Positions 45,103 through 56,760 of a stretch of 64,000 nt of DNA are shown here, in pieces (position 1 is the first letter of the stretch; the number at the start of each line of letters is the position of its first letter). The DNA is taken from positions 136,056,052 through 136,120,051 of the forward strand of contig NC_088201.1 in the NCBI RefSeq assembly GCF_037126465.1, in the 5' to 3' direction. The position numbers and the translations under genes were made by a program. The notes beneath the pieces are model-generated. The model saw nothing but the letters and a program-made list of their open reading frames with translations. It ran no database searches and was not told the origin of the DNA. Origin of the DNA: Ornithodoros turicata (Eukaryota; Arthropoda; Arachnida; Ixodida; Argasidae).

Positions 45103-45855
45103 CTGAAATTGCAGAAATCGGACATTGAGAGTTAAAACAGTTTAGTAGTTGACTAACGCGAGGATAATATTTGCTTACAGAATTAAGGCACGATTTTGCA
45201 CAAAAATATAGTGTCATAAAGAGGTCACATTATTTATAGAAGATTGAAACCCAAAACTTATCTGCCATTTTGTTCTGATACAAATGGCACTGCGGTGTTT
45301 GTTGACATTGCAGGGACTGCCACGATGTAGTCTGCTGTGCTACTCAGATGGACGCTGATACTGCGAGCAACGGGCCATACAGCATGGAATATGGTAGAAG
45401 CAAATCTGAAGACAATTTCGCTAACAGTGTGCAGCATGGGAGACCATGTGCAGCCAATGGTAGAAGGTCTCAATGCCTTGGAACTAATTTCTCTTATGAA
45501 GACAATGCCAAAAGAGTGTTCCATTACACCAATACCCTATGTGATATGTTGATGACCTCGCAGACACATTATACCAATATTAACGTAATGTTGTGTTCCC
45601 AGAACGACCCAAATAAAGACAAGGGTATTTCATACACATAATTCTACATCCTAACCTACACATCAGTACAACATTCTACAAACTTACTCTTATGCTTTGT
45701 GATAGTTATCAAGAGAGATGAAAACCTTAGAGTTAAGGACAGCAGGAAGGGAAGATAACTTCCTATCAGCCTTAAAAAACGCTCCTTCCTTCCCCACGAG
45801 TATTTTAAAGATAGTGAGACCTTACATATACTATATATATATATATATATATATA
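45103..45855. other. No gene recognised; (AT)n microsatellite at the right end
   Basis: An open frame on plus at 45348-45641 has no known motif and may be intronic noise. An AT dinucleotide run lies at about 45829-45855, next to the Tigger MITE. Confidence 0.4.
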
Positions 45856-46602
45856 CAGTCAACCCTCGATTTATGAACCTTCGATTTATGAATTCCCTCG
45901 TTTTATGAACACTAGCACGAGGAACCAAACTTTTTACATGTATTTTTCCCTCGTTTTGTGAACCTCGATATTCGAATAATGAATGGAATTTCTAGGAACC
46001 AACTAGGAGTTGCCCAGCGTTTTTGCCCTCAATTTATGAACGGATCGTTCTGAGGCCAACGAAAACCTTCATAGGGATTATTCGTGGTCTTTTGAATGAC
46101 GCCTGAACCGACAAAACGTTTTCCAGGTATTGCACCCTGGGTTCCTAACCCCTCGAAATCCGAACAACAAACGGGTTTTCCAGAAATGTTCCTGACCTCA
46201 ATTGGTGAAATCCGCTGTCACCCGGAGATTAATAAACGTAGGTTAAAAACCCCAGAGGAAATCCGAGACCAGTGGAGTGCGAATGCGCTGACATCTCTTC
46301 TTTCGAAGATTGACACAGCGGAAGGCATGGTCCAAAGCGAAATTAAACAATTTAGTATCGCATAACAAACAGAGTGTGAATGCGCTAACACATGTTCTTT
46401 GTGAGATTGACACAGCAGAAGGCATGGTCGAAAGCAAAATTACACAATACTGTATATTGCATTAGAAACACAATCCCAACTCGGAAATACTGTTCCATTT
46501 GCTCGATAGTACTCACTTAACGGAATTTTTGATTTATGAATCCCTCGATTTATGAACGATTTTTCAGGGAACCGAGGGTGTTCATAAATCGAGGGTTGAC
46601 TG
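45856..46602. mobile_element. Tigger-type MITE, TA target
   Basis: TA at 45854-45855 and 46603-46604 flank inverted ends cagtcaaccctcgatttatg and its complement. Arms contain several more copies of an 'ctcgatttatgaac' word. The interior holds a Thr/Glu-rich open frame (46096-46365) and an imperfect tandem duplication of about 97 bp (46272-46365 and 46371-46460), perhaps a trace of the transposase tail region. Non-autonomous. Confidence 0.85.
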
Positions 46603-46622
46603 TATGTATATGTTTACAATTT

Positions 46623-46740
46623 GATCGTGCACTCCCAGCCAAGTACAGCTGTTTCGTCCTACTTGGGACTCGTCAGCCTGGCGTAGGGAAGTGACACGAT
46701 CTTGGGTCGCACTGTTAGCGCCGACCCAAGATCGTGTCAC
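46623..46740 (-). ncRNA. Hammerhead-ribozyme-like motif with adjoining hairpin
   Basis: On minus, CTGACGA (46676-46670) is followed by stem GTCC/GGAC with loop CAAGTA, then GAAA (46655-46652) and a CAGC/GCTG stem (46651-46636). Outer strands gatcgtgtcacttccc and gggagtgcacgatc can pair, closing the whole. CTGANGA, a stem II of this kind and GAAA are the conserved hammerhead core. The U-H pair before the cleavage site is not evident: the bases after the third stem are GG, so the copy may be inactive. A separate 19-bp-arm hairpin (46691-46709 with 46722-46740) overlaps its end. Confidence 0.5.
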
Positions 46741-48449
46741 CCCCATTCGATTCGATATTCGTTTCGACTTAAAATATTCGGATTCGCACACCCCTATTTC
46801 ACACAGATCATGTCCGAACCTCGCGCCCGCTTCATAGTTTTCCAAAAGACTCCCGGGCTGTGCTGAATGCAAAGCGTTGTTCAATCAAGGATGCTCACAT
46901 TTCAGATTTCCAGCCTGTGAAGGTGTTGCACTGGTCGTCATAGAATGCCGCCATCAGGTAGCTTTATGTACCTTTGTACATTGCTTTATGACCGTAGTAA
47001 TCCCTTCAAGACGGGAGAATGCATGCCATATTCACTGAACGCATAAGCGTGACCCATCTGTGAAATGGTACTGAGCAAAAACAAAAATTCACTACAGCGG
47101 CGCAACCAGATGCAAAAATGTGGCTACGCGGTGACGATGAAAGCTAGGCATGGCGACAGCATGGGTAAGCCAAGGATAAAAGTAATAACCCTGTATGCTT
47201 GACAAAACTGAAAGGCCTGCAAAGCCTTTCTCTCGCTAAGCTGAGATGGTGGTGTTCCCTTATAAATACCCTTGCAATGAAAGGCAATGCAAAAAGTCCT
47301 TGCCTTCACCACATCGGTTATGGCACCCGAACACACAGCTACTAATTTTTGCACAAAACACTGACAGGAAAACTCAGAAACCAGCGCGGTCATATAGTTT
47401 GCCAATGGCACCCCCTATGTCTTCCTGCTTTCTGCAGTCGGAATGGCGGCTACGTAGAGCGCGTGAGAGAGGAGGAAATCGACGACCCTCAATGATTCGC
47501 ACTACTTTTACAAAGTATAGGGCTTTAAACACAAGCAGGGCCGTTTATGTTGAGAGTTTGGCCATTCTTTGATCTTTTGCCGCATTGTGGGTGGAGCCTA
47601 TTTTAACCTCAGAGTCATTGTTGCGCCGCGCAAAAGGCCTTTATCCAAGCGTAATCCATCCAGAGTCCGCTTGCCAGCCATCTGGGGCTCACCATTTCGA
47701 TGCTGTCCGCCACCTGGTCCACAGGTGCTTCGTCGCACTCAGTGTAATCTGCAGAGATCGTCGGCTTATGGCCCACAGCCTCTTGTGAGATGGAGGGCTT
47801 TGTTGCCAAAATGAAAGCGTTCAAGGGCCAAGGGCGAAGTACGAAGGTGTCTTCCCTCCTTGCATCGTAAACAAAATTCAGCATCAAAATGGCACTGGCG
47901 GCCGGCTGACGACGGGGCAACAATAGAACCTGGCAGAGGAGGTCATTCTGATGTGACGTCGCACGACACGCCTTGAAAGTTCTGCTCCGCCCAATGGCCA
48001 AACTCTCTCTATAAATGGCTCTGAACACAAGTATGAGGCAGCGTGACCTAGTGAACATAGTGGAACGTAACTGTTTCGAAGCTGAAACATAAACCCATGA
48101 GCAGAACACAAGTCTCAAGGTGCCTAAGAACATGAACATTTAACATGTGGCAGCAGCAGGAATCAACCCACACACCTCCTCTCCAAACACGTGTCCATCT
48201 ATTTGTGTGTTTCAGCCTGCCTCAGAACAAAGTGGTACAAAGTGGGACAAAACTTTACAGAACACCAGGGTGTCGCATTTCTCCACTGACACCTTAGCGG
48301 AAAACAGGAGCGGAACATATACAGAGATATGGATAGAAAAGCCGGTCACCTGTTTCTTAATCGACCTCTTCCTGATAAGCTAACAGGGCTCGCTACGATG
48401 AACAAATACGCCAGGGCCATGTTCCGTAAACTCCTGTCCAAAGCTGTTG
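46741..48449. other. No gene recognised
   Basis: Right after the hairpin, sequence to about 46797 (attcgattcgatattcg, then gcacacccct) resembles the terminus of a hAT-like element. The 174-residue minus frame at 48139-47615 shows no motif I know. A weak inverted similarity links about 47520-47560 with 47990-48030. Confidence 0.35.
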
Positions 48450-51377
48450 GGTAGTTTCATTTTAAATCGAACATCGTATGAAAGTCGTATTTTTTAATTC
48501 ACCCAGAAAAAATATATGTTAGAGGACAGTGCAAATGACGCAAATCGCGCCACGTGCGATGCTCGTGCGTGTAGTAGTTTCCGCGTAGGAGAGGGGGAAA
48601 GCCGGAGGCTGCTTGGGCGTGCTTTCTTCTGGACCGACTTTGACGGGATCTAGCACCGCTGACTTTATGCCTACGAACTGGAGGATTTTTGTGATTATAG
48701 GCTGCACAATAGACACTGTCGACAGCCACCCACAGAACTCTGAGAGCCACAGATTTTCTGTTAAAAAATGCCAAACTTGGCATAAACGTTCAAAAAGACC
48801 AAACTTTGTTACCAATTTGCTTCATGACGGAACCTCTGGGAACATCGAGCTTAGTGCCATTCGATAGGACATTGAAAGAGCTTTCGTGCTGTATAGAGCT
48901 CATTTTTCTCAGCCCAGTTGTTTCTGTGTTATTAGCTTGAGAATCACACATGGTAGGCGAAAATTGCCAATGTTGCTTCTCAGTTTTCTCAAAAATGCCA
49001 TCTTCGATTTCCTTGATTATTTTTCAAAAGGTGGCATCATGTCTCTACTTTAGACGCCAAGTGAGACAATCTTTTATTTTTGCCTGAGAGACGCGCAGCG
49101 ATTTTTTTTTGTCAGGCAAGGTGCACGAGGCTGCGGTCTTGCGCACCCCACCCACGAGCACGAGACCTTCAACCTCTTCTTTGCTACAAGTGTCCTGCTG
49201 ACGACAAAGCAGTGAGAAGAAACGAAGCGCCTCGTAGAGATCTTAGATAACATCCACTGGTAACATCTTAGCTTTTGTTTCAGGTTGCCGCCAGTCCCCC
49301 AGGCAGTGTGAAAGGCACATCCTTTTCATTTGTAAAAGAACGAAAATCCAAAGTTTCGAAAAACGTAAAATGTGCCCATTGCAAGACCCCTGCAGGTGGT
49401 GGCTGCCACCATTGGATTAACATCATCCGATAGGTTTAAACATGCCCTTTCACATGATATAAAATGACTGGGTTCAAGCGCATTCTTTGTCCGCCTAGTA
49501 TCGCAAAACCACGAGTGGTACGCGAAAATTTTGCATGTTTGATCTTAATTATTTCTAAAAAGCCGGAATATTTTTGACCATTTATTCCACAGGGGCAGAA
49601 TTATGCCGGTACTTTGCGCTGCTGGTAAAGTACCTTTTCTCTTTTTGATTGAGACGTAGGTCTACCTTTCCACGGAGCGATTTTTCCACACAAAGGCGCT
49701 CTTCGTATGTTTACGAGCACGTTTTGCTTCGTAGTCTTTGCTTTGTAATTTAATGCCCAGATGTTGCATTATGTACTTATTTTGCACTTATGGTACGTAT
49801 GTTTATTTTTTCCTTTGGAGACGCAGGGCAATACTTTCGTGGGCGACTTGAACTTGCTATTACGCACTTTCATGAGAGTCGCACGCACGACGTGTGCGCA
49901 TATTCACTATTCTCCAGCACATGTGCTTGAGGCAATACACATAAGCACGCTATGAGGCTGTCGTGCGAGTTAATATTAAGAAGGCAGAACTACGGCCACA
50001 GGGGACAGAAAGTTACAACATCTGAGAATGCAAACTTGTTTTCGCGTGGTTGCAGTCGACTCTTAGCTTGGGCGCAACAAGTGATAGTTCCGAAGGTGTG
50101 CATGCTCTCTTTAATTAGTTTTATGCTCCGTAGCGTTATTTCGGAACCACGACGAGTGGTACAAAACCCGTAAGACAGCTGTGATGACAGTTGCTGCTCT
50201 CAAGTATAACACGTTCGCCCTCACCGAGATGTGTCAGTGTCACTGTGGGAATCAAAATTTCCGACAGAACAATGCACAACAAAAATCCCTCGTTTCTGGT
50301 AGCCGTAGGTACCTTAAACCCTGGGTGTGGTCTTCAGTAGTCCTTCTGGCATCCATGCGTTTGAACCCATTCACTTTATATCATGTGAAAGGACATGTGT
50401 AAAGCTATCGGATGATGCTAATCCAATGGTGGCAGCCACCACCTCTCACTGCTTTGTCGGCATGTTTGTCGAACTGGGGCTTCTCGTCAAGGGCGCACAG
50501 GCAACTCATGTACTCTCCCACGGTTTGAATGAGCCTGACGGAACTGGGAGGCCATTGGGTAAACGTAAAGTGATGCTCTGGGGACACTACAACAAGCTCA
50601 CGCAGTGTGGTCATTGATTTGTCCGTCAGCGGGACACTTGTAGCAAAGAAGAGGTTGAAGGTCTCGTGCTCGTGGGTGGGGCGCGCAAGACCGCAGCCTC
50701 GTGCACCTTGCCTGACAAAAAAAAATCGCTGCGCATCTCTCAGGCAATAATAAAAGATTGTCTCACTTGGCGTCTAAAGTAGAGACATGACGCCACCTTT
50801 TGAAAAATAATCAAGGAAATCGAAGATGGCATTTTTGAGAAAACTGAGATGCAACATTGGCAATTTTCGCCTACCATGTGTGATTCTCAAGCTAATAACA
50901 CAGAAACAACTGGGCTGAGAAAAATGAGCTCTATACAGCACGAAAGCTCTTTCAATGTCCTATCGAATGGCACTAAGCTCGATGTTCCCAGAGGTTTCGT
51001 CATGAAGCAAATTGGTAACAAAGTTTGGCCTTTTTGAACGTTTACGCCAAGTTTGGCATTTTTTAACAGAAAATCTGTGGCTCTCAGAGTTCTGTGGGTG
51101 ACTGTAGACAGTGTCTATGGTGCAGCCTATATTCACAAAAAACCTCCAGTTCGTAGACATAAAATTAGCGGAGCTAGATCACGTCAAAGTCGGTCCAGAA
51201 GAAAGCGTGCTCAAGCAGCATCAGACTTTCCCCCTCTCCTACGCGGAAACTACTACACGCACGAGCGTCGCACGTGGCGCAATTTGCGTCGTTTGAGCTG
51301 TCCTCTAACATATATTTTTTCTGGGCGAATTAAAAAATACGACTTTCACACGTTGTTCGATTTAAAATGAAACTACC
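48450..51377. mobile_element. Large foldback element F9, arms of about 0.8-1.0 kb
   Basis: The left end ggtagtttcattttaaatcg (48450) is exactly inverted at the right end (to 51377). The arms can be followed, with small differences, from 48450 to about 49220 and more weakly to about 49530, against about 50130-51377. ctgttg flanks both sides (48444-48449 and 51378-51383), perhaps part of the target duplication. The middle (about 49530-50130) has no transposase. Transcription would give a very long hairpin RNA. Confidence 0.85.
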
Positions 51378-51498
51378 CTGTTGTTGGGTTCCAATTTCTC
51401 TGCCTGTCTTGTGCCATACTTTTGTGTAAAAATGTGCATTAACTATACCAGTAGATAGGTTAACTAGAAACAGTAGCTACACAGTGGGCTTCTTTGCA

Positions 51499-51956
51499 TT
51501 AAAGGAGCAACGAGGTGACATTTAACGCCACGCAAAAATCACATCATGCAAAATATTTTCGCTTTGCGGTGCGTTAGCTGCGCAATCGAATTTACAAAAA
51601 ACAGTTGGAGGTCGCAGCCGCAGGTGCCCCACATGGTTCTCACGTGATATATTGGAGGCTCCATGCCTCGTTTCTTTGTTTTTTCATTGCAGTTCACGCG
51701 CCGCTTATACATGCTTAGAGCTGTGCTTCACCGGTCACATGATGGGAGTAGCATACGTCGCGACCTCCTCTCGTTCTGCGATGCTCTCTTTTCACGAGGA
51801 GAAGAATTTTTTAAAGGTGTGCGGAACAGATCCTTCACGCTCGCTCTGTAGGTCACCTACACTCATCGTTTTTTCGCAGGAGCTCATTTCATTCATTGGA
51901 GAACACTCTACACCAAAAACTAAAACATTTGGGGGATCACCTCAGTGCTCGTTTAG
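51499..51956. mobile_element. TTAA-type MITE, copy 1
   Basis: TTAA at 51499-51502 precedes aggagcaacgaggtga; the inverse tcacctcagtgctcgt precedes TTAG at 51953-51956 (degraded TTAA). The interior is related to the copy at 58744-59269 (shared tgctctcttttcacgagg-like segment), and a partial third copy lies at about 54060-54285. TTAA targets are used by piggyBac and Kolobok elements. Confidence 0.7.
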
Positions 51957-52063
51957 TGCTGCAAAATTGGTGATAATGCAACGTTACATACAATATGGCA
52001 AGGACGACGCAGGCGAGCAATTGATGACGTACATCCATCAATAATCAACCCTGAGGCTATGGA

Positions 52064-52130
52064 ACACAAAACAAATGACACGACACAAGTCTCAGTCAGT
52101 GAGACTCGTGTCGTGTCATTCGTTTTGTGT
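52064..52130. repeat. Short palindrome, 31-bp arms
   Basis: Left arm 52064-52094 (acacaaaacaaatgacacg...) and right arm 52100-52130 differ at two positions, both giving G-U pairs in RNA. Loop of five bases. Confidence 0.85.
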
Positions 52131-53442
52131 CACTTAGTCTCAAGCTGGATTCACACATGCATTTCTTGAGGCAACACCGCATGCTCTGGGACCGCGAGGT
52201 AGCTGTCACGCTGTGTTTCCGGACACTTCTCGACAACCACTTCGTGCTGCATCTTCGCAGCTCTGTTCCACAAACGCTGTTACATCCAGTCAATCGGAGC
52301 GTTCGGAGGGGTGGAAGTGGTTTCCTTTTGGCGCGGGAGGGGCCTCCCAATACCGCATCGGGATCTTTTGTCCTTTGTGTGTGTGTGTGCGTGTGTTTGG
52401 TGCCACCGTGTAAATAAATTATTTGTCACCAATAGTTGTTTGCATCAACGATGAGCTGGGAATTTATGCAAACCACGGAATCGACAGTGATAAATACGAC
52501 TTGTATGTGACCGTGTGTTGGTCGTCTGTAGGTAACCATGTGTCTCGCTTCTTCAGCTGTTCCTTCTGTGCATCTGTGCTATACAGTGTCACGTCTTTCG
52601 TTCCAACGATTGATGATTCCAGCAGAAATGCTTCACAATAATGATAAAACAGATAACATGCTTCACGACGTAAATTTTGAGGAAGAGATCTGGAAGTGTC
52701 AGTACGATCATGACACAGCAACAACAGCAGCAGCAACAACAACAACAACAACGAAGTGCGTTTGCAGGCTGGCGGCTCGGCGAGGTCCCTCTCGGGAGGG
52801 CCGCAAAAGCTGATGCAGCGTGTGTGAATGAGCCTGCAAGGTTGAATATGGAAGAACGTTGGTCTCCCCTACTTTGAGGGAGTTTGGCAGGAGAGAGAGA
52901 GCATGTGCTCGAATGCTGATCAGAAAACTAAAGGAGCACTTCTGCTGAATCCCATTTCTTGCGCACCCCCAGCCACTAGATTTTTTGTGACTAAATCAAT
53001 TGACCATTTTGTATCACCTTCTGATGCTGACTCATGGCTGTGTCCCGTTTGGTCCTGTCTTGTCAAAATTGTAATGTTGTAAGGCGCTGTTTCCACTACT
53101 ACAGTGAGATTATCTTCTCGAGGTTCTTCTTTAATGTGGCCTATCCCAGCAGTCACCTCTGAAGTGAAAAAAAAGAAAAGAAGAAGTAAGCCACACAGCA
53201 AAGCTTCAAGTAAAGTGATAGTCATTGCCATCCCCTTTCTCAATCTAATTATTCTCTAGCTAGTCTCTACACATCGCATACAAGAACATCAGTCCAGATA
53301 CAGCCAGATGCATAGAGAATGGCTTTTTCGGGCGATATGTTACAGCAACATCGGAGAATAACAACTGGGTCATATTTTGCTTCAATAATCCAAGTGTAGT
53401 GGGGTTCAACTGAACGCGGTTCAGCCCAATTCTTGTCGAATC
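52131..53442. other. No gene recognised; CAA/CAG microsatellite
   Basis: A CAA/CAG run lies at about 52717-52756 and a GT run at about 52377-52394. Open frames over the first are products of the repeat. A short minus-strand frame (53243-52920) begins with a hydrophobic stretch but lacks family motifs. Confidence 0.4.
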
Positions 53443-53690
53443 AGACTGAATCAGGTGTAAAAATTTGGTTTTCTCGGCATAATACACATGACACACCAGT
53501 GGACACATAGTATCAATATTTACTCCATGCGTCTAACGGGCAGCAATATCTCTGTTTTGACAGTCTGCACGAGCATATTTATGCATTCACAACAGTTTCT
53601 AAAGATCTATGTTAGTCTTAAGATCCCCTCCAGCAGTTCTAGGGAAGTATCGGGCTAAACCCCGTTCTTTGCAGATTTGGACCGGGGGTA
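53443..53690. repeat. Local duplicated segment, copy 1
   Basis: Holds the two parts cagactgaatcaggtgtaa... and ttactccatgc...ccgtaatt next to each other. The same two parts occur again at 54289-54360 and 57834-58045, separated by Tigger-2, so the second copy was split by that insertion. Confidence 0.75.
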
Positions 53691-54782
53691 AATATTGGCC
53701 GTAATTAACTGTTGGCCGTAACCTACATCTCCAAAACGGAGCATAGCTGGGAACTACTTAATATCACCATTTTGTCATTCCAACTAGAAGTAGCAGACGA
53801 CCCAACTAGCCCGCAGCCGAACGTCCCTTCCCATAATCCAATCTTCTTCCCTCGATGCGCATCGTCTGTTTACATGCACAATCTGAATGCGCATCCACCG
53901 TCTCAATACACCTCTGTTTAGCGGATTGAATATGATACGCTCTTATAGCAAATTGGCATGGGTGGATTCAATTCGACAACTGGATACAATATGCTAGTGT
54001 CGCATTCATGTAAACGCGGCTATTTAAAGTGTCTCAAAACCCTGCTTCATCTCTTAAGCTGTCCACCAGGAGTCGCCGTGCACCATACAAAATATTCCTG
54101 CTCTGCGGTGTATCATAGCTTGGCCATCGAATTTACGGGAGCAGTCAGAGAAAGCGGCCACGGACAGCTAACCTGATCTTGGCGTAACGAGAAGAGTGCC
54201 CAGAGCCTCTTCTTATGTTTCTTTTTTTTTCTCAGCTCACGCTCCACTTTTACGTGTCTAAGCTGTGCTGCTGTACGTTACAGCTCAGACTGAATCAGGT
54301 GTAAGTATTTGGTTTACTCGGTATAATACACATGACACACCAGTGGACACATAGTATTAGTAATATAGTCGAACCTCGTTAATTTGAAATTCCGGATAAT
54401 TCGAATTTATACATAGATCCCATCCAACTCCTATGTATTTCAATGGCAAAAAACTTAAGACAATTCGAACTGGTGAACGGACACCACGGCTAATTTGAAC
54501 CGATATTTTCCCAGGTGGCCGGCCCAGTCTACAACTCCCATCGCCTCCCTGAACGCTGACCTTGACCCGCAAGCGCTACCTATTACGCATCGACCCTTTC
54601 CCACGTGTTCCAGAGGCATTGACCTCCTTACAGCAGCCGAACTGAAAGGCAGGGGACGCGCAATTGGCATAATATCCTTGGGCACCCTCCTTCCCTCTTT
54701 CTCTCCTTCTCCCCTTGCCTCTCTCTGCCCTTTCTCCCCCCTGCCTTTCTCTCCTCCTCCCCCAGCGGCAGTCAGTTCCTTT

Positions 54783-55656
54783 TGTGCATGACCTTGCAGA
54801 CGTGAAGAATTTTTTTGCCACCGCATCTTTTCGTCACCATCACTGGCACTATGGAGAAAAGGGTGAACTACTCGTCGGCAAAAGACCTGGAGACCAAGGT
54901 ACAAATTCTGCGAGAGGTGGAACGCGACGTGATATCCAAGATCGAAATCGCGAAGAAGTTCGACATCCAGAAAAGTACGTTGTCCACTTATATCAAGAAC
55001 AAAGACGCTATCTTCGCTGCATATGAAAAGGAAAATGTGGAGTCATCCAGAAAGCGCCAGCGAACTTCAGCCCATCCAGACCTCGAGAGCGCCGTCAATT
55101 CTTGGATTATGAACATTCGGGGCCGAAACCTTCCGCTCAGCACGCCCATCATCGCTGCAAAAGCAAGGGACTTCGCCCTGCAGTTGGACATTGAAGACTT
55201 TAGTGCTTGAGAAGGTTGGTGTGCATGACCTTGCAGACGTGAAGAATTTTTTTGCCACCGCATCTTTTCGTCACCATCACTGGCACTATGGAGAAAAGGG
55301 TGAACTACTCGTCGGCAAAAGACCTGGAGACCAAGGTACAAATTCTGCGAGAGGTGGAACGCGACGTGATATCCAAGATCGAAATCGCGAAGAAGTTCGA
55401 CATCCAGAAAAGTACGTTGTCCACTTATATCAAGAACAAAGACGCTATCTTCGCTGCATATGAAAAGGAAAATGTGGAGTCATCCAGAAAGCGCCAGCGA
55501 ACTTCAGCCCATCCAGACCTCGAGAGCGCCGTCAATTCTTGGATTATGAACATTCGGGGCCGAAACCTTCCGCTCAGCACGCCCATCATCGCTGCAAAAG
55601 CAAGGGACTTCGCCCTGCAGTTGGACATTGAAGACTTTAGTGCTTGAGAAGGTTGG
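54783..55656 (+). repeat. 437-bp tandem duplication inside Tigger-2
   Basis: 54783-55219 and 55220-55656 encode identical 131-residue frames. The unit covers the 5' leader, start codon and the two DNA-binding domains. Both copies end with the same TGA, so the nonsense change came before the duplication. Assembly error is possible. Confidence 0.9.
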
Positions 55657-56760
55657 CTGTCTCGTTTTAAGGTGCGTCACGGACTAACGTTCAAGAACTT
55701 TTCTGGCGAAAGAGCAGACATCGACGAAGCCACGTGCGAAGAATGGCTGTCCGGCCCTCTAAAGAAACACCTCGAAAACTATTCGCCTGACGACGTATTC
55801 AACGCCGATGAGACGGCACTCTATTTCAAACTGCTGCCAAACAAGACAATCACGTTCAAAGGTGACGCCTGCGCCGGAGGGAAAAAGAGCAAAGAGAGAG
55901 TTATTGTTCTGGTGTGTGCAAACGCAACGGGTACAGAACGATGTCGGCTACTTGTTATCGGCAGAGCAAGCAAACCCTGGTGTTTTAAAGGAGTCAGAAC
56001 CTATCCCGTGGACTACAAACCGAATAAAAGCTCATGGATGACGGCCGAAATCTTTACCGAGTGGGCACACAAGTTGGACAGAAAATTTGCTTCCCAAGGC
56101 AGGCAGACTCTGCTCTTCGTGAACAACTGCTCTGCACATTGTGATGTGAAGGGACTCAAGGCAATCCGCTTGCCAAACACAACAGCCGTCTTGCAGCCGA
56201 TGGACTCAGGAATTATTCAGAACTTGAAGACTCTGTACAGGAGACACCTGCTGGAAAGAATCATTCTGTGTTTGGATAATGACAGGCCATATGACGTGGA
56301 TCTCCTGGGAGCGGTCCATATTCTGGCAAGCTCGTGGAAGCTCGTGAAACCCGAAAGTACCGCCAATTGCTTTCGAAAGTGCGGTTTCGGCGTACCCTTG
56401 GAGGACACCTCGAGCATGGAAAAGATTTCTTCCTATTACAACAACCACCTGCTTGATGAAGCTTGTTTCAACGTGCTGGAGGGAGTTACCTTCGAAAGTT
56501 ATGTCAACACGGACGAAGGCGAGGACACATGTGGACCGTTGACTGCCGCAGAAATCATCAAGTCTGTGCGCTCCGACCGGACTGAGCCTGAAGACCCTGC
56601 TACAGACAGTGATGATGACTTCGGTGAACAAACCAGTGAGCCAGTGCCGATACCAAGTGCATCGGAAGTAGCATCGGCACTAGATGTGACACGGCGCTAC
56701 TTTTCCAGCGAGGACAACGCGGACGCCTCGAACTTTTACAGAAGCTGCAAGCCATGTTGA
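55288..56760 (+). pseudogene. Tigger-2 transposase, one nonsense codon and one catalytic Asp lost
   Basis: From the ATG at 55288 (second copy of the duplicated part) the frame gives a CENP-B/pogo-type helix-turn-helix (KIEIAKKFDIQKSTLSTYI), a second DNA-binding helix set, then TGA at 55645 and, in the same frame, EGWLSRF and the DDE domain. Catalytic positions: Asp in NADETALYF intact, second position in LFVNNCSAH is Asn instead of Asp, third Asp in LQPMDSGII intact. A long acidic tail follows to 56760. Total about 491 codons, the usual length. The two lesions make it inactive; the same Asp-to-Asn type of change occurs at another catalytic site in Tigger-1. Confidence 0.85.

Noticed and set aside
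47615..48139. A 174-residue minus-strand protein
   Set aside because: No recognisable domain, unusual composition and no splice or promoter support.
52677..52877. A polyglutamine protein
   Set aside because: The frame is a CAA/CAG microsatellite with unrelated flanks and no family motif.
54495..54791. A proline-rich 98-residue protein on plus
   Set aside because: Lies in the 5' leader of Tigger-2, over a CT-rich stretch, in a different frame from the transposase.
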